From NCBI GenBank assembly GCA_026686845.1, contig JAIVEN010000022.1, positions 24,650,001 through 24,714,000 on the forward strand: a stretch of 64,000 nt of DNA, in the 5' to 3' direction. The notes beneath the pieces are model-generated. The model saw nothing but the letters and a program-made list of their open reading frames with translations. It had not been told where the DNA came from and ran no database searches. Source of the stretch: Adenanthera pavonina. Taxonomy: Eukaryota; Streptophyta; Magnoliopsida; Fabales; Fabaceae. Shown here in pieces: positions 39,400 to 52,603 of this stretch. Both the position numbers and the translations under genes were made by a program. The first letter of the stretch is position 1; each line of letters opens with the position of its first letter.

Positions 39400-40205
39400 A
39401 GAATTGATTATGAAGAAACTTATTGCCAGGAAATTTTATATCCATGAGTTATAACCTAGTGATATGGATACAATGAGAACCTGTCTCAAGCACCCAGAAA
39501 ATACAGAGTAGCGTAAGAACTTGACTCAAAAAATTCAAAAAATGATCAGTTAAAACCCTAGAGTAACTAGTCTCTAGATCCCTAACTATAACGACGCCCA
39601 CAAGGAAGGTTGATCACTCCTCACGGTTGGTCCATGAGAAAAATGAGGGATAGATAGAAAATAAGGGAGAGAAAAGAAATAACTCAGTAAATCCTTACTG
39701 AAAAAGTCACAATAATATTATTCCATTATTCTTTTAAGAAAATGCATTACATAGAGGTCTTTATATAGGCAAAATAAGAAAAACCCTAATCCTAAAACAA
39801 CTAGAACCAAATAATTCTAATAGATTTAGAAAATCTAAAAGATATATCTAATTATAAAAAAAATCCTAATAATAAAAACGAAAATTCAAAGAAATATAAT
39901 AAAATTGATATCTAATCCTAATACTATTAGATAATCTCTTAAATTCAACTCTAGGAAATCTTTTAAAAGATATCTAATAGATTTTATATATTCTAATTTA
40001 ACTCAACTAATAATTTTGGCCCCAAGAAAATACAAATTAGAAGCCAATAAAATAAATAAATAAATAAACAAAATGATCTAACAAAAAAAGATCTAGAATT
40101 TTCTTGAGATGGATCATGTAGGTAGCGCTTGAGAATCTTTGACGTATCTCCTTGATCTCTATCACCTAGTTCAATCCGGAGAAGCAAAGTGATGGTACTT
40201 TTCCG
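39400..40205 (-). mobile_element. Probable LTR fragment
   Basis: On the minus strand a promoter-like GCCTATATAAAG (about 39760) precedes a leader-like pyrimidine-rich stretch, with a GC-richer 40090-40205 region upstream. There is no gene-like frame. The arrangement resembles a retrotransposon LTR without its internal region. TG/CA ends and a target duplication were not established. Confidence 0.4.
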
Positions 40206-40929
40206 ACTCATAAAAATTGTTATTTTAATATTTTTTTGTACAAATTAAGAAAGTTATTAAGTGATCTAAAATAAAATAAAATAAAATTTTAAAAATATTT
40301 TACTAAAATGATTTCAATTTAAATGCCTTCTTGAATAAAAGGATAAAATATTAAAATAAGTAATTAATATTTTATTAAAAATTTAAAATAATAAGTATTG
40401 TTAAAAGTTTCAAAAGTCATAAAGTAACCATTTTTATAAATTAGAGGTAGTAAATGGGAGAAAGTCGTCATTAGCTTACAAACCCTAGAGTGCAAGAGTT
40501 AATATATACGCTCAATTGGACCGGATGTCATTTAATAATTTTGGCCACAATTAATCATTAAATTTTAAAATAAAATGCTTATTGAGTAAAAATCCTAATC
40601 TTTGCCATCAATCAATTGACACGATAACCACTCAGTATGTTTGATTAATTAATTAAACAAAACCAGAATATCTAATATATCTTTAATTAATTTAAATATT
40701 TTGAAATCTAAATAATATTTATTTAAATAATAAAATATCTAACAGCTTTCGCAAAAACGGTTGGTAAATGAAATTTGTAGTGTATGATACTGTGATCAAT
40801 ATATACATCTATATGTGTATGTTATGCATACACATACATACATATATAATTGAATGAACTGCGTATTTATTGGGGCAATTTTATAATTGCAGCGATAGAC
40901 ATCTGTGGCGTTGGGTCAATGTTCCATTG
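40206..40929. other. AT-rich intergenic DNA, nothing recognised
   Basis: No protein-like frame and no paired repeat ends seen. Confidence 0.6.
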
Positions 40930-41210
40930 CCTCTTTTATTTCTTTTTAAGTATCATTTAAAATTTTAATATATAGATTAAGAAATATAATTAATATATTA
41001 GAATTTCTATTAAATTTATTAATATATCTTTATAGAAATAAATAGATAAAAAAAGTAATTAATGTTATCTTTAACTTTTAAAATGACATATAAGGATATA
41101 AGTGAAAAAATAGTAATTAATATTATTTTGTAATTTTTAAATTATAGATAAAAGGAAATATTTTTTTTTAAAATGTGATAGATAAAAAAAAATAAAAGAA
41201 GTATTAAGGA
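40930..41210. mobile_element. MITE family M2, copy 2
   Basis: Shares with 38708-38975 the ordered words TAATTAATATATTA, AAATTTATTAATATA, TAATTAATGTTATC and AATAGTAATTAATAT, at comparable spacing. The two copies are diverged. Ends are approximate. Confidence 0.5.
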
Positions 41211-43187
41211 TCACTCATTCCCACTCCCTCACTGTACGCAAATTTATGAGAGTCCTTCGGAAGATATGCATGACATACTTAGTACATGGAATCGAATAAC
41301 AATATCTAAATATGGTGTGCGAGAGAAAGAGAGAGAACTTCAATATTTTATATAAATTTGATTTCATTTTATACAATATTTTTTTATTCTTAAATATAAG
41401 ATATTTTATCTTGACCCTAAATATAAGATATTTTATATTAATCCTAAATATATAATTCTTTTTAAAAGATGAGATAGTATTAATTATACATTATCAAAAA
41501 AATTTCTTATTTAATTTATAAGAAAAAATTTAATAAAAATAATTTTAGAAAAATATTATAATTTAAAAATTAAAAAAATTAAAAAAATTTTAATTCTCAT
41601 AATTAATCTATATAATTCATTTAAAATAATTTTATATTAAATATTAGGAAGAATATATTATTATTAATTAAGTACATATATCGTCTAGTTTTCCCTTGGA
41701 AGGATAGTTACCATGTATATTCAAGGGGCAAGAATTGAGAGGACGAGGTAGGGGCCGGAATGATGCTTTTCTTGTACTGAACCATGAAAATTGAAAGGAA
41801 CCTTCAAGAGCGTAAAGTGGTCAGATTTAGATCAGATAGCATCTTTTGGGGTCCCAAAATACTTCATTGTTTATGGTCCCACGGCCTATTGCTTTTTTCC
41901 TTTTTTTTCTTTTCCAACTCTTTTCTTTATTTCCCTCTATGCCCCTCCAACAGTTTCAGTATTTCTATCCTAACAAAGGTAAAAAATGATAAAAATGTAC
42001 TTTTTCATTTATAGTATAGGATGTAAAACCTATTATTTTTTGATTCATAATATAATATATAAAAATTTAAATAGATAATTTTATTTTTATTATATTTAAT
42101 TGGTTATTTCTCTCTCTTTCCTATAAGAGTAATCACTTATAAAAATCTAATCTATCATAAAAAATTACTTGTTTTAATCATTGTAATATTTTCTCAATAA
42201 ATAAGAATAAATTTAAAATTTTGAGTATATTTAAAAATATTTTTTAACTTTTTAATAAATATAAAAGTGAATCTTATATCGTATAATATAGATTGGAGAA
42301 AGTAATAATTAAGAGCAAAATAGATATCTTTTCAGTTTCGGTCGTCGACTTGGCCATTTAATTACGATCAGCTTGACTTTTTAGCAACTAATTAATATTC
42401 AACCCACCTCTGATCAAAGTCTCACATAAAATTAAAGCCACTCACCATCATTGTGTTGAATCCTTGCACTGAATCTTGAAACATTTTGGCACTATCCGAC
42501 CAATTCTTTCAGTTAATTGATAGCATACAATTAATTACTTCTCATGCCCGTTAATATAAAATTTTTTTAATTGGATAATGTGAAATAAGAATTAAAATTA
42601 AAATTAATTAATTATCTTAATCTTTTAAAAAACCACATTATTTTTTTAAAAGTACCTTTATTGAATTCATTTATCTTTCTCTCCCTCATGAATTAAATTA
42701 AGACATTTGTTTTATAATATATAATAAATAATATCTCATATTTTGAAAAAAAGTTATATATTTATAATTAAAACAAAATTCTTTATATTTAGGATGGGGG
42801 ATAGATCATATTCCCTTCACTCTTCTATATAAGTCTTTTAATTATCTTATTGGATCAAAGAAAAGTTAGTTATATTAATAAAATTGTTTAAATAATCCTT
42901 TAATTTTCATCTTTACTTATAATAAATATTCTTTCTATTCTAATTTATAAAACACTTTTAATTACTACATATGGACCAAGACTGATATTAATAACTAAAT
43001 TTTTTTTTATTCTTTCCTAAATTACCCTCATGTTACCTTATAATATGTTGACCCATGAATTAAATTCCTCATTATTAATTAAATTCTGTTCTTTTTCAGG
43101 GGCATTTTGGGTCAAAAAAAATTAAATACACTACATAATCATTAAATGCCTTATATTGTAAAACATAAATTTATTCAAAAAGTACCT
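41211..43187. other. AT-rich intergenic DNA, probably layered MITE debris
   Basis: Words such as CTTAAATATAAGATATTTTA (41390-41420) and similar words near 42555-42830 suggest more decayed MITE copies. The open frame at 41784-42014 shows no domain or homologue I recognise. No gene is called. Confidence 0.45.
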
Positions 43188-43474
43188 TATTTCCTCTGGT
43201 CCTTTATATAGGTCACTTTATGGAAGAATTATATGGTCCTAAATATAAGTTATTTTATAAAAGTTTGTGAAGTATTAATTACTTTATTCTAAAAATATCC
43301 TTATTAAAATTTATTTTATGGAGCATTAATTACTTTAGAAAGTTCAAATATATGATACTAATTAGGGGTAATGATGGAAATCAAAACAAATATTAGATAA
43401 TTTTATTAATGCAACTAATTTTTCTTGGCTCCTGTGAGATAGTTAAAAGTGACTTACATTAAGAATCGGAAATA
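43188..43474. mobile_element. Stowaway-like MITE, ~287 bp
   Basis: The left end TATTTCC...ATATAGGTCACTTT matches, in inverted orientation, the right end, which reads TATTTCC...AATGTAAGTCACTTT on the other strand. The interior is AT-rich without coding capacity. A TA-type duplication is likely but ambiguous in this AT-rich context. Confidence 0.5.
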
Positions 43475-44190
43475 GTATATAGAATATTGGAGAGAGTACA
43501 ATAAAGTTAGTTACATCTTTTTCCTTATTAAATAAAAGACAAGAAGTGCATTTTTGGAATAAAACAAATCACAGACTCTTACAAAGTGATTTGTTTCTTT
43601 TGTTGTTTTAAGTTGTTTAACACGGACTAAGAGTAATTAATTATGTTAAATTTTTATAAAAAATTAATTAAAATATCCTTATTTAATGACTTGAATTAAA
43701 TGATATGCATTGAATTAGCCAATTAGATGAGAGAAGGGTATACTTGAAATGAAATAATTAATAATGCACTAAAATTCTAAAATAAAAAAAGATTTGGAAT
43801 AAATCTAAAGCTCCAAAACTACCAAAAAAAATGGAATGGAGGAAGTGCATTTTACTCTTTTTAGTCTTTTTTATAAGCACCTACTTTATGATCCTTGTTT
43901 TAAGCACCTTTGCACGTTATTAAAAATATTAATTATTTTTTCTCTAAATACTCTTATGTAGTTGCTATAATTAGGAGAGGTTGATTGAGAGAAATTTAAG
44001 TGGAGTTGTAATGATTCAATAGATTTTAATAAGGGTGATATTATAGAAAATTATGAAAGTTGTTAGACTAATTTAGCTATTAATTAATTTTAATTATATT
44101 TCTTACTCGATATGAAGTTGTTAATAGATGCTTATAAAAAGGATTAAATAGAGCAAATGAAACTTATCCAATGTGACTTACATTAAAAGA

Positions 44191-44210
44191 GGATAGGATA
44201 GGATAGGATA
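44191..44210. repeat. (GGATA)4 microsatellite
   Basis: Four exact copies of the pentamer GGATA. Confidence 0.9.
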
Positions 44211-44504
44211 GAGTATTCATTGAGTCAATATACGACATTAATGCATTAGTACTATATATATTTACTAACTAAACGGCTGTCATATTTCCTAATGAAAGCA
44301 TTAATTTCAGAGTAAGGTGATTGAAGCAGGCATGATGCATGCGTTCTTTGTTGTTGGAAAATTGTGTTTACATTTAAATTATTAGGACTTAATTTAAATA
44401 ATTTATTTTTTAAAATTTAAAATTGTTCAAACTTAATTAGTTATCATTGAAAAAAATATCATATCAAATTTAAATAATTTAGATCTCTTAAAAAAATAAC
44501 AATA

Positions 44505-44748
44505 CTTCCTACAGTATTTAATATAAGATCATTTTAATTGAATTACGCAGATTAAGGATGTGAGTTAAAATTAGTTAATTATCTTGATTTTTCAAAATTA
44601 TCCTTATTTAATATTTCTCTCTCTCTCTTTAAAATAAATTAAATAAGTTATATTTTAAAAATCTGTAATAAATACTATTTTATATTCTAAAAAATATCTT
44701 ATATTTAAAATAAAGATAAAAATATTATATTTATGACCAGAAAAAATA
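44505..44748 (+). mobile_element. MITE family M1, copy 1
   Basis: Contains TTTAATATAAGATCATTTTA, GAGTTAAAATTAGTTAATTA, then CTTATTTAATATTTCTCTC and an inverted end near 44745. The same ordered words occur at 48640-48897, 49108-49372 and 49690-49958. Confidence 0.55.
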
Positions 44749-44980
44749 ATAACTAATGATAATTGAATGAAGTGGACCAGCCGCAATGTCTCCTCGTTAT
44801 TTGAAATGACTAATAATAATTGTAAAAAAAAAAGCATAATAATAATATTATCGGAGAAATAGCACACTATAGATTACAAATATTAGCATACTATTTGGAG
44901 TTGGAGGAACAACTAACAAGAGACAATGGATAACAAATGAGAAATTTTAGTCCAATAAAGAAATCGATAAGGACATAAAA

Positions 44981-45286
44981 ATGGAACCACTCAAATTTCT
45001 CAACATTAAAGTAATTTGTTTCGTATATGTTGTTTTATGCGAAGGAGGTTTGCCTTTAATTGTAGGGGTTCCATGTGGAGATATAGATTGTAGTATGTTT
45101 GAAAAAGACAATAAACGCCTTCAATGTGGACGCCTTCATGACAGACACATAATAAAGAATCTTTTAACCTATGTCGAGTCATCAACCACCGCCCGCCCAT
45201 CAACCCCAGCCCCACACCACCCCAACCCCCACACCACCCCCCCAACAAAAAACACAAAAAAGAAGGCACCCATAAAAAAAACCTAA
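44981..45286 (+). CDS. Unrecognised 101-codon open frame, possible small secreted protein
   Basis: The frame starts with a hydrophobic stretch (residues 10-20, VICFVYVVLCE) that could be a signal peptide. Then comes a segment with Cys at about 32, 37 and 49, and a Pro/Thr/His-rich tail ending in Lys residues. I recognise no family, and no intron, promoter or related frame nearby supports it. It could be a chance open frame in repeat-rich DNA. Confidence 0.2.
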   Translation: MEPLKFLNIKVICFVYVVLCEGGLPLIVGVPCGDIDCSMFEKDNKRLQCGRLHDRHIIKNLLTYVESSTTARPSTPAPHHPNPHTTPPTKNTKKKAPIKKT

Positions 45287-46478
45287 GTTAGACAAGCAGA
45301 GCAGAGTAAAGTTGCCACATTTACCAACGGATGTAAAAGGAGTTAAAGTTATTTAATACAATATCTCAGGTTTAAAACTATATAGATATAAAATTATATT
45401 TGGAAGAGTTTTATTGAATGGAGTATAATCATAATTCGATTCAAATTAATTAAAGTTCACAAAATATCATACTACCATTAAAAAAAAAATAGTAATGGTG
45501 CATTCAAGGGTGACAGAAGTTTGGCCCAAAAGAGTGAAAGAAGAAAAAGATAAACGACATGCACACATGTATAACTCGTTGATTTATTGAAAGGGCATAC
45601 TGTGGGTTGCATGCATCCAAAGGGAAGTATCGATCTCCTCCTCACTTTACTTTCTGCTTACAAAAGCCAATTGTATAGTTGCCGCCAATCTATTTAGTAT
45701 GGCCTGAGGACATATCTAACATCTCATTCACAGGAGATTTTGATCCTTTGAAATTACAAATTTGTAAAGTGTTCTTAAAATTAAAAAATATATAAAAGAA
45801 AAAAAAATGAACATCATCTTATTTTGGTGTCACTTTCATATTCTGATATACTCTAAAAAAATCCAAATTAATTTGTAAGTTGTTTCTGACTCTGAGTGGT
45901 ACAGTAAAATCTTCTAAATACCTTTACAGACACTTAAAATAAAAGATTCCAGAAATTACAAACACACACAAAATAAATTAACTTAAAAGGTGATGCTGTC
46001 ATGCTGATATAAAATTACATTGTTTGCTCTATCAAAAAAAATACGTTGTTTACATTTTAAAATATATTATAATATTTGGATGTTAAAAAATTGAAGAATT
46101 TTCATGTATTATGTTAAAAAAGAATCGTCATTAAAAATATATTGAATTATCTGTGAATATGTTAAGAATAATTAGTCTGAAAAAATAACCTCTGCTTTGA
46201 AAACCTTCTTAGAGACATATGTAATGGTCTTCTTTTTTCCTGTTTTTGGAACCGATGTAATATTAGCTTTTTTTTTTTTGGAAAATGCTGGGTAACATTA
46301 GGTTTTGCTAATGCTATCCGAGATTGGGCCATATTACATTGCTATTGGAAACTTGGATCTGAAAAATGGGTCCAGCAGCTTCAGCTTTCTTGGGCTTATA
46401 GAAAAAAGGAAAAGATTTAGAAAGCCTTCTAGCCCATGAACAGCCGATGCACTCCCTCACTAGTGATCACCGTGAACC
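45287..46478. other. Intergenic DNA, no gene seen
   Basis: AT-rich, with no long protein-like frame and no paired repeat ends. Confidence 0.55.
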
Positions 46479-46481
46479 TAA

Positions 46482-46877
46482 GGGCCCGTTTGGTTCAATT
46501 ACATGAGAGTAATATAATATAATGTAATAAGATAATGATTACATGTAAGTTTGTTTGGTAGGATATAAATAATGATGTAATAATATTAATTTTTTATATT
46601 AAAAAAATAAGAATAGAAGTGAAATGACCTTATTGCACTTAACCCTATAAGTGAATTTGTGAACATCTATTTTTATAAGGGTATTAATATCTTTTTATAT
46701 CTCATTACACCTATGTAAAGACCTTCACATGCAAAATGTTATGTAATCTAGATCACCTCTATATAATCACCTAAGTAATCTGGATCACATGTGAAATGTC
46801 CAATCAAACGCTCAAAACTCAGGTAATGTGAAACATATTACCTTTACATGGGGACTGTAAATGAACCAAATGAGCCC
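46482..46877. mobile_element. Tourist-like (PIF/Harbinger) MITE, 396 bp
   Basis: The left end GGGCCCGTTTGGTTCA pairs with a right end that reads GGGCTCATTTGGTTCA on the other strand (14 of 16 identical), with similarity continuing through TTACA. TAA flanks both sides (46479-46481 and 46878-46880). No coding capacity. This is the best preserved of the four Harbinger-type elements in the window. Confidence 0.85.
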
Positions 46878-46880
46878 TAA

Positions 46881-48639
46881 ATCTATGAACAATAACATAA
46901 CATTAAATATGTTAAATGAAGTCTCATAGATGGGCTGTTCATGATTATTAAATAAATAATGCAGCTCATAATAGATTTTTTATTTTGAACATGCAAAAAG
47001 AATCTAATTAAAAATAATATTCTCGCACAAAAATTAAAAACAATTATAATTTTAGCAGAAATAAAACTTAAATTATGTAAATTTGACCCGAATGATTTAA
47101 CTATAACATGATTATATACCAGTTTTAATTTAATAGGAGCAACAAATAAATTTGCTTTCCTTCTTCGTGACCTATTATTTGTCTAACACTTTTGCTTCCA
47201 TTCTGTTGTTCCCTTATCTTTGTATTGCAAAACGGAAGTAGTTTTCTACTCATGTAAACATTGAAACTGTCCCGTTAATATATTTATAACAATAATAAAT
47301 AATAAACCCTACCTAAAAATGCACTAGTCACAAATTATGAATTGTAAGATTTATTTCTTATAATTTATATAAAACACAAGAAAACATGTCTAACTCAATT
47401 AACAAATTTTCAATAAGCCATGTATAATCCATTATTTTATGATATCCTTTTCAATGTTTATCACTAAGATATATTTCTTACTCAATAGGGGGTGAGCATA
47501 CATATAAACCTTGGTCAAACAAAGCATGACAAGTTAGATTAGTATTATCTTAATCTTTTATAATAATTTTCAGAAAATGTTGTAGGATATATATATATAT
47601 ATATATGGCCAACGTAGGATAAATATATATATATATATATATATTCATAATCAAATTCCTTCTCACCAATATTGTCTTTTAGCTCCACATGCATGCTGAC
47701 ATCATCCATCATTGTTTTTTTGGGTTCCGAAGACATCATCCATCTTATTTAGCTTAATCACGTCTCCTTTTTTTTTAAGGAAAAAAATTCAAAAAGTCTA
47801 TGAAAACCTAACCCAGTTATGAACTGTTTCATTATTTATTTTCCCGTAAATTACATAAACTTTCACAAAATGTTATCAAATTATTCTATTTTTAAAATAT
47901 ACACTTTAATTTAATTCTAACATTTTTTACAAAAATATCCTCAATTTAAAAATACTTAAAATTTTCAGTTTAAAGCATTTTCGTATAACATTTAAAATTG
48001 AACTAATTTATAATACACTTTTTGTTCAGCTAGCTTGACTTTCGTGCAGTTGCCGCATTATGAAATTTTAAAAGATATATATATATATATGTACAAATTT
48101 TGAAAAGCAAATAATGATTACGTTAATAAATAATATATAAGGGCACCTAAAACTTGAAGCAATGTTTTGAAACTTGCACCAGTTGTCAAATTGGAATAGA
48201 TCACATTTTATATGGTTTAATCAATTAGATTGATAATTAAATTGATAACATAATAATTAAATAAATAATATACATATAAAAAATAAAATATTAAATTGTT
48301 AAAATTATGAATCTTCATGTTCATCTAACTCAAAAATTGCATTATTATGAATTACAGAACACTTGGCATCTTTTTGACCTATACAATATAAATATATAAC
48401 TAAATTACCAAAATCTTATAAGTCAAATATTATTTTCTAAAATACTACAAATTTCACTTTCCCATGCTAATGTTATTAAGATTAGATTTCTATTGACACG
48501 TATATTGGTGACGTACAAATCAAGATGTATTACTAATTTTTTTTTAATAAAATGTGGTAGGCCTTACCCTATTCCCCTCGCCCACCCATCTCCCACTTCC
48601 CTCTCCCCACCACATCCTCTCCCTTCCCCATATAATTAT
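46881..48639. other. AT-rich intergenic DNA with paired (TA)n tracts
   Basis: Two (TA)n tracts at about 47588-47606 and 47622-47644 are each preceded by GTAGGATA, suggesting a small duplication. No gene seen. Confidence 0.6.
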
Positions 48640-48897
48640 ATACTTCTTATATATAAAGTTTTTTATTCTTATATTAATATAAATTATTTATAATATATGA
48701 GTTAGTATTTATTATACATTTCTAGAAAAATGTCCCTATTTAATGTATTCAAAGGGAAAAATGAGGATATTAAATAAGGGTAGTTTTAGAAAAATGTTGG
48801 AATTTTTGAAAAAATTAAGGTAGTTAATTAGTTTTAATTCTAATTCTTAATCCGCGTAATTTGGTTAAAAAATGTCTTATATTAAGAACTAGAGGGA
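48640..48897 (-). mobile_element. MITE family M1, copy 2 (inverted)
   Basis: On the minus strand it reads TTCCCTCTAGTTCTTAATAT, then AGTTAATTAC-type words, then CCCTTATTTAATATCCTC. This matches the order in the plus-strand copies. The distal end is approximate. Confidence 0.55.
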
Positions 48898-49107
48898 ATA
48901 ATTATAATGATATATAATGTAGATATTTATAGTATAATTACAATATGTTTAGTACAATATAAATGAATATTAAAATAAATCTCATTTAGATTTTTAAAAT
49001 ATAATAAAAAATTTTAAAATTTTATTTAATTAAATTAAAGGGATGATTATTTTAAAATATTTCTATAAAATTATATTTAGTTTAAAAGATATTAAAAATT
49101 CTAATTA

Positions 49108-49372
49108 ATCTTATTTGTTTTACATATAAAATCTTTTATTTTGATCATAAATATAGGACTACTTTTAGGATGCCAAGTAGCATTTATTGCACATTTTAAA
49201 AAAAATACTCATATAATTCATTTCAAATAGAGAGGAAGAGATTAAATAAGAATAGTTTTGAAAAAATATCTTGATTTAAAAAAAATAAAGTAATTAACTA
49301 ACTTTAACTTGGATCCTTAGTCCATATGATTCGGTTAAAAATAGTTTCATATTAAGGATTGGAGAAAATATT
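49108..49372 (-). mobile_element. MITE family M1, copy 3 (inverted)
   Basis: On the minus strand it reads TCCAATCCTTAATATGAAAC, a GTTAGTTAATTAC-type word and TTATTTAATCTCTTCC, like copies 1, 2 and 4. Ends are approximate. Confidence 0.5.
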
Positions 49373-49689
49373 TAAAATGTTTCCCCCACATCTTATCATC
49401 TATCTCAATTGGTATTGAAGTTTTCATTTTCTTAATATCAGATCCTTCTATCGTTACCAAAAAAATTGATTTTGGTAACATTAATATCAAAAAGTAAAAT
49501 TTGTAATATTTTTAAAAATAATGTTTGACTTATGTCATTTAAATAATTTAATTTTATATATAGTATACATGTTAAAAAGCCACACTTGGCAGGCACGTAT
49601 ATATGCGGGAGGAAAGCAAGGCAATAAAACCCACATGAAAATGTCTACAATTATTGAATACTGACACCTTTTAATTGTTATAGAAAGGT

Positions 49690-49958
49690 ATATTTTCTCT
49701 AATTCTTAATATAAGATCATTTTAACAGAATTATACGAATTAAGAAGGAGAGTTAAAACTAATTAACTACCTCAATTTCTTTAAAAATCCCAACATTTTT
49801 TCAAAACTACCCTTATTTAATTTCTCTATTTTTCTCTTTGATACATTAAATATGAATATTTTTTGGAAATATATAATAAATACCACATCGTATATTGTAA
49901 ATGATCTTATATTCAGGACCAAGGTAAAAAATCTTATATATAGAACCAGAGAGAGTAT
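49690..49958 (+). mobile_element. MITE family M1, copy 4
   Basis: Reads TTCTCTAATTCTTAATATAA, then GAGTTAAAACTAATTAACTA, then ACCCTTATTTAATTTCTC. It ends in an inverted AACCAGAGAGAGTA. This is the clearest copy, and its 49750-49830 part resembles the inner arms of the fold-back element at 56810-58401. Confidence 0.6.
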
Positions 49959-50034
49959 AAACAAAGATAAAAAAAATGAGATTAAAGCAATCATTGCCCA
50001 GCTATTTTTAAGAAGTGAAGAACTCACCCGAGGA

Positions 50035-50514
50035 TAGAGCCGTTAAAATGGGTTAAGCCCGACGGGCCGACCTGAAAAAGCCCGAAAAATGAGTGGGCTC
50101 AGATTTCAATTTCAAGAATAAATATATAATCTGGGCTTTTTGAGCCCAGCTCGAAAGCCCGAGACTTTTTTTTTTTCTTTTGTTTTTTGTTTAAAATATT
50201 AAAAAATACATATTATTTTATTAATTAGTGATATATAAATTGTAAAATTTAAATATTATGTTAGTTTTTGATGAATTATGATGATAATTAGTTGTATTAA
50301 TTTAAATTATAATGATAATTAGTTGTATTAATTTAAATAATTGTATAAAAAAATTTATTAAAAAAGCATAAAAAATATTAAATAATTAAAAAAGCCCTGC
50401 GGGCCGGCTCGTAGGCCCGATCCCGCGGGCTTGGGCTTGGAAAACCAAGCCCATTTTTCAAATTGGGCCTTTTAACCTGGCCCGATTTGGGTCTGTCCCG
50501 AGTTGACAGTACTA
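50035..50514. mobile_element. Non-autonomous hAT element, 480 bp
   Basis: The left end TAGAGCCGTTAA and the right end (opposite strand TAGTACTGTCAA) each match the common plant hAT end TAGAGCTGTCAA at 10 of 12 positions. The 8-bp flanks are CCCGAGGA (50027-50034) and CCCAAGGA (50515-50522), one mismatch. Subterminal zones carry many GGCCCG/CGGGCC words in both orientations. There is no transposase frame. Confidence 0.85.
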
Positions 50515-50522
50515 CCCAAGGA

Positions 50523-52603
50523 GGTTGACAAGATTTTTTGAGGATTTCCAATTTCGTTTAGTTATTTATGTTAAATGGTTTAATTTTATTTTTCTTTTTA
50601 TTTCACTTTTTTATAAGTTATAATTATGTTAAATTATAATATTATAAATTATAATAGGTAGAATCACATTTTGAGATCAAATTCATAAATTTATTATAAA
50701 ATATGATCTTTTACCGGTTATTTTTTCAATTTTACTAGTCAATCGTCCAATTTTTACCACTTCTTATTAGTTAAAAGTCTTTTTTTGTAATTAATTCCAT
50801 TTACTGATCTCTAATTATGATCCTCTATTATAATATAATGATTTAAATAAAAAATAAAAAAAGTGAAATTTTATAGAATGATCCAATTTCTGATTTAAAA
50901 ACTGATTCAAAGTAATTCAATCTGGTCTAAACTCTAAAATGATATGAAGCTGTAAAATAAGTCAGTGGAATCCCGATTAGTTCAACCATTCGATAGGGTC
51001 CGATTTGAAAAGCATAGCCAATTAACATTCAATTGTTTTATTTTCATATAGTAATATATTGATGATAAATATTTACGTATATTTTACAACAAAGGTTTTC
51101 AAAAGTAATGTTTAATTTTTCATTCTTTATCTGTTGAAGGTCATTTGTTAGTATTCAGTTATGTTTTATAGTATTTGGGTTATCCTGAAAGGGAATTGAT
51201 CCAATTATTGGATTCTAAATAAAGTAGAAAGTTAGAATTAGTGTGGAAAAAATTGAACCGAACCGATTGGTTCGGTCGTGAACCGGTCCTAGATCTGGTC
51301 TGGGCATGGTGAAGATTGACCAATTTTAGAACCGGAACGAACTATTACAAAACTGGTTTGCTTTTTTTTTTTAAAATATTTTTTTTGTTTTTAATGTAAA
51401 ATAATATTATTTTTAGTAATAAGGTAGTATTATTTTTTGTATAAATTTTTTTCTTTCTATATTATAATATTATATAAGCATTATTATAATATTAATAATA
51501 ATAAAATTATTGAATAAATAATTTGAAAATAGAATATCAATTAACTATTTTGAATTTAAAATATAATTATAGAAGAGTATTAATTTGTTTTTATTTTACT
51601 ATTAAGTAGTAAAATTTATTAATAATATTTTTAATTTTCTATATGATATATAAAATTAAAAAATTATTAAATTTATTTTTCATCTTAAATTAAATGTTAA
51701 TTTTTTATGATCATGAATAAATATCTTATATATTTTTATTTACAATATTTAAAATATATCAATTTATTTATAACCGGTTTGACCTTAATTCGATTATTGA
51801 CTATTGAATTATTATCTCATCCGTTTCAACAACTCATCTAATTTTTAATACCTTAGTTAAAATCATCATTTATATTTGATGGCTGTTTTAGAATGTCGTC
51901 AAAACTCATCACTGGAGTCAATTTGTTGATCGCAGACTGAAGAACAAGTCCACCATGATTTCCCATCATTTCCACATATACTTTTGCTTTCATTTCTCTC
52001 ACAATAATAATATTAATTAGGTTGTGGGACCCAAGTATTACCCAGAACCCTAAATAACAATATAAATTATTCATTGTTAATAGTAGAATTAATTATTTAT
52101 AAATTTATAAGATTTATATATATATAGATATAGTCATATAGATATAGATATATAAATTGATTCTTCTTCATTCCCTCTATATATATTTTTTATTATAAAT
52201 TTTCAACCGCTTATCCATGTTTCTGGTTTTCGCCCTTGGGTGGCTTGGAAGCCGTCGCACGTCACAAAGGCAATAACATTTATATAAATGATTGCAAAAA
52301 AAATTAGGATTAAAAGTGAGAGGGCCGTCTGATTACCAATGACAATGAGAGATATGAATATATTATTATTCAAAAAAGAAAACCTAATGGCGTATTGAAA
52401 GCGAAGACCCACCCAGAATAGACCTTATCTCTAGTCTGAGACTGATCCCCATGTTAGAAACAATAACTCAACAACTTGCAGTAACCAGAAGCAAATTTCA
52501 ACAAAGAATATCTAATCTTCGCCTCTCCCTCTAGCCATCTTTCTCATTCCACATTTACCTACCACAAATTCAATGCCCATTCAACAAAAATCTACGTACC
52601 CAA
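50523..52603. other. Intergenic DNA with possible GGTTCGGT-type repeat
   Basis: Around 51240-51310 the words GAACCGAACCGATTGGTTCGG and GAACCGG occur, and AACCGGTTTGACC lies near 51773. Together these may be the ends of a degraded element. Minus-strand frames at 51853-52074 and 52203-52412 are not recognised. No gene is called. Confidence 0.4.

Noticed and set aside
51853..52412. Two minus-strand frames as a small peptide gene
   Set aside because: No family recognised, no conserved peptide motif and no splice or promoter support.
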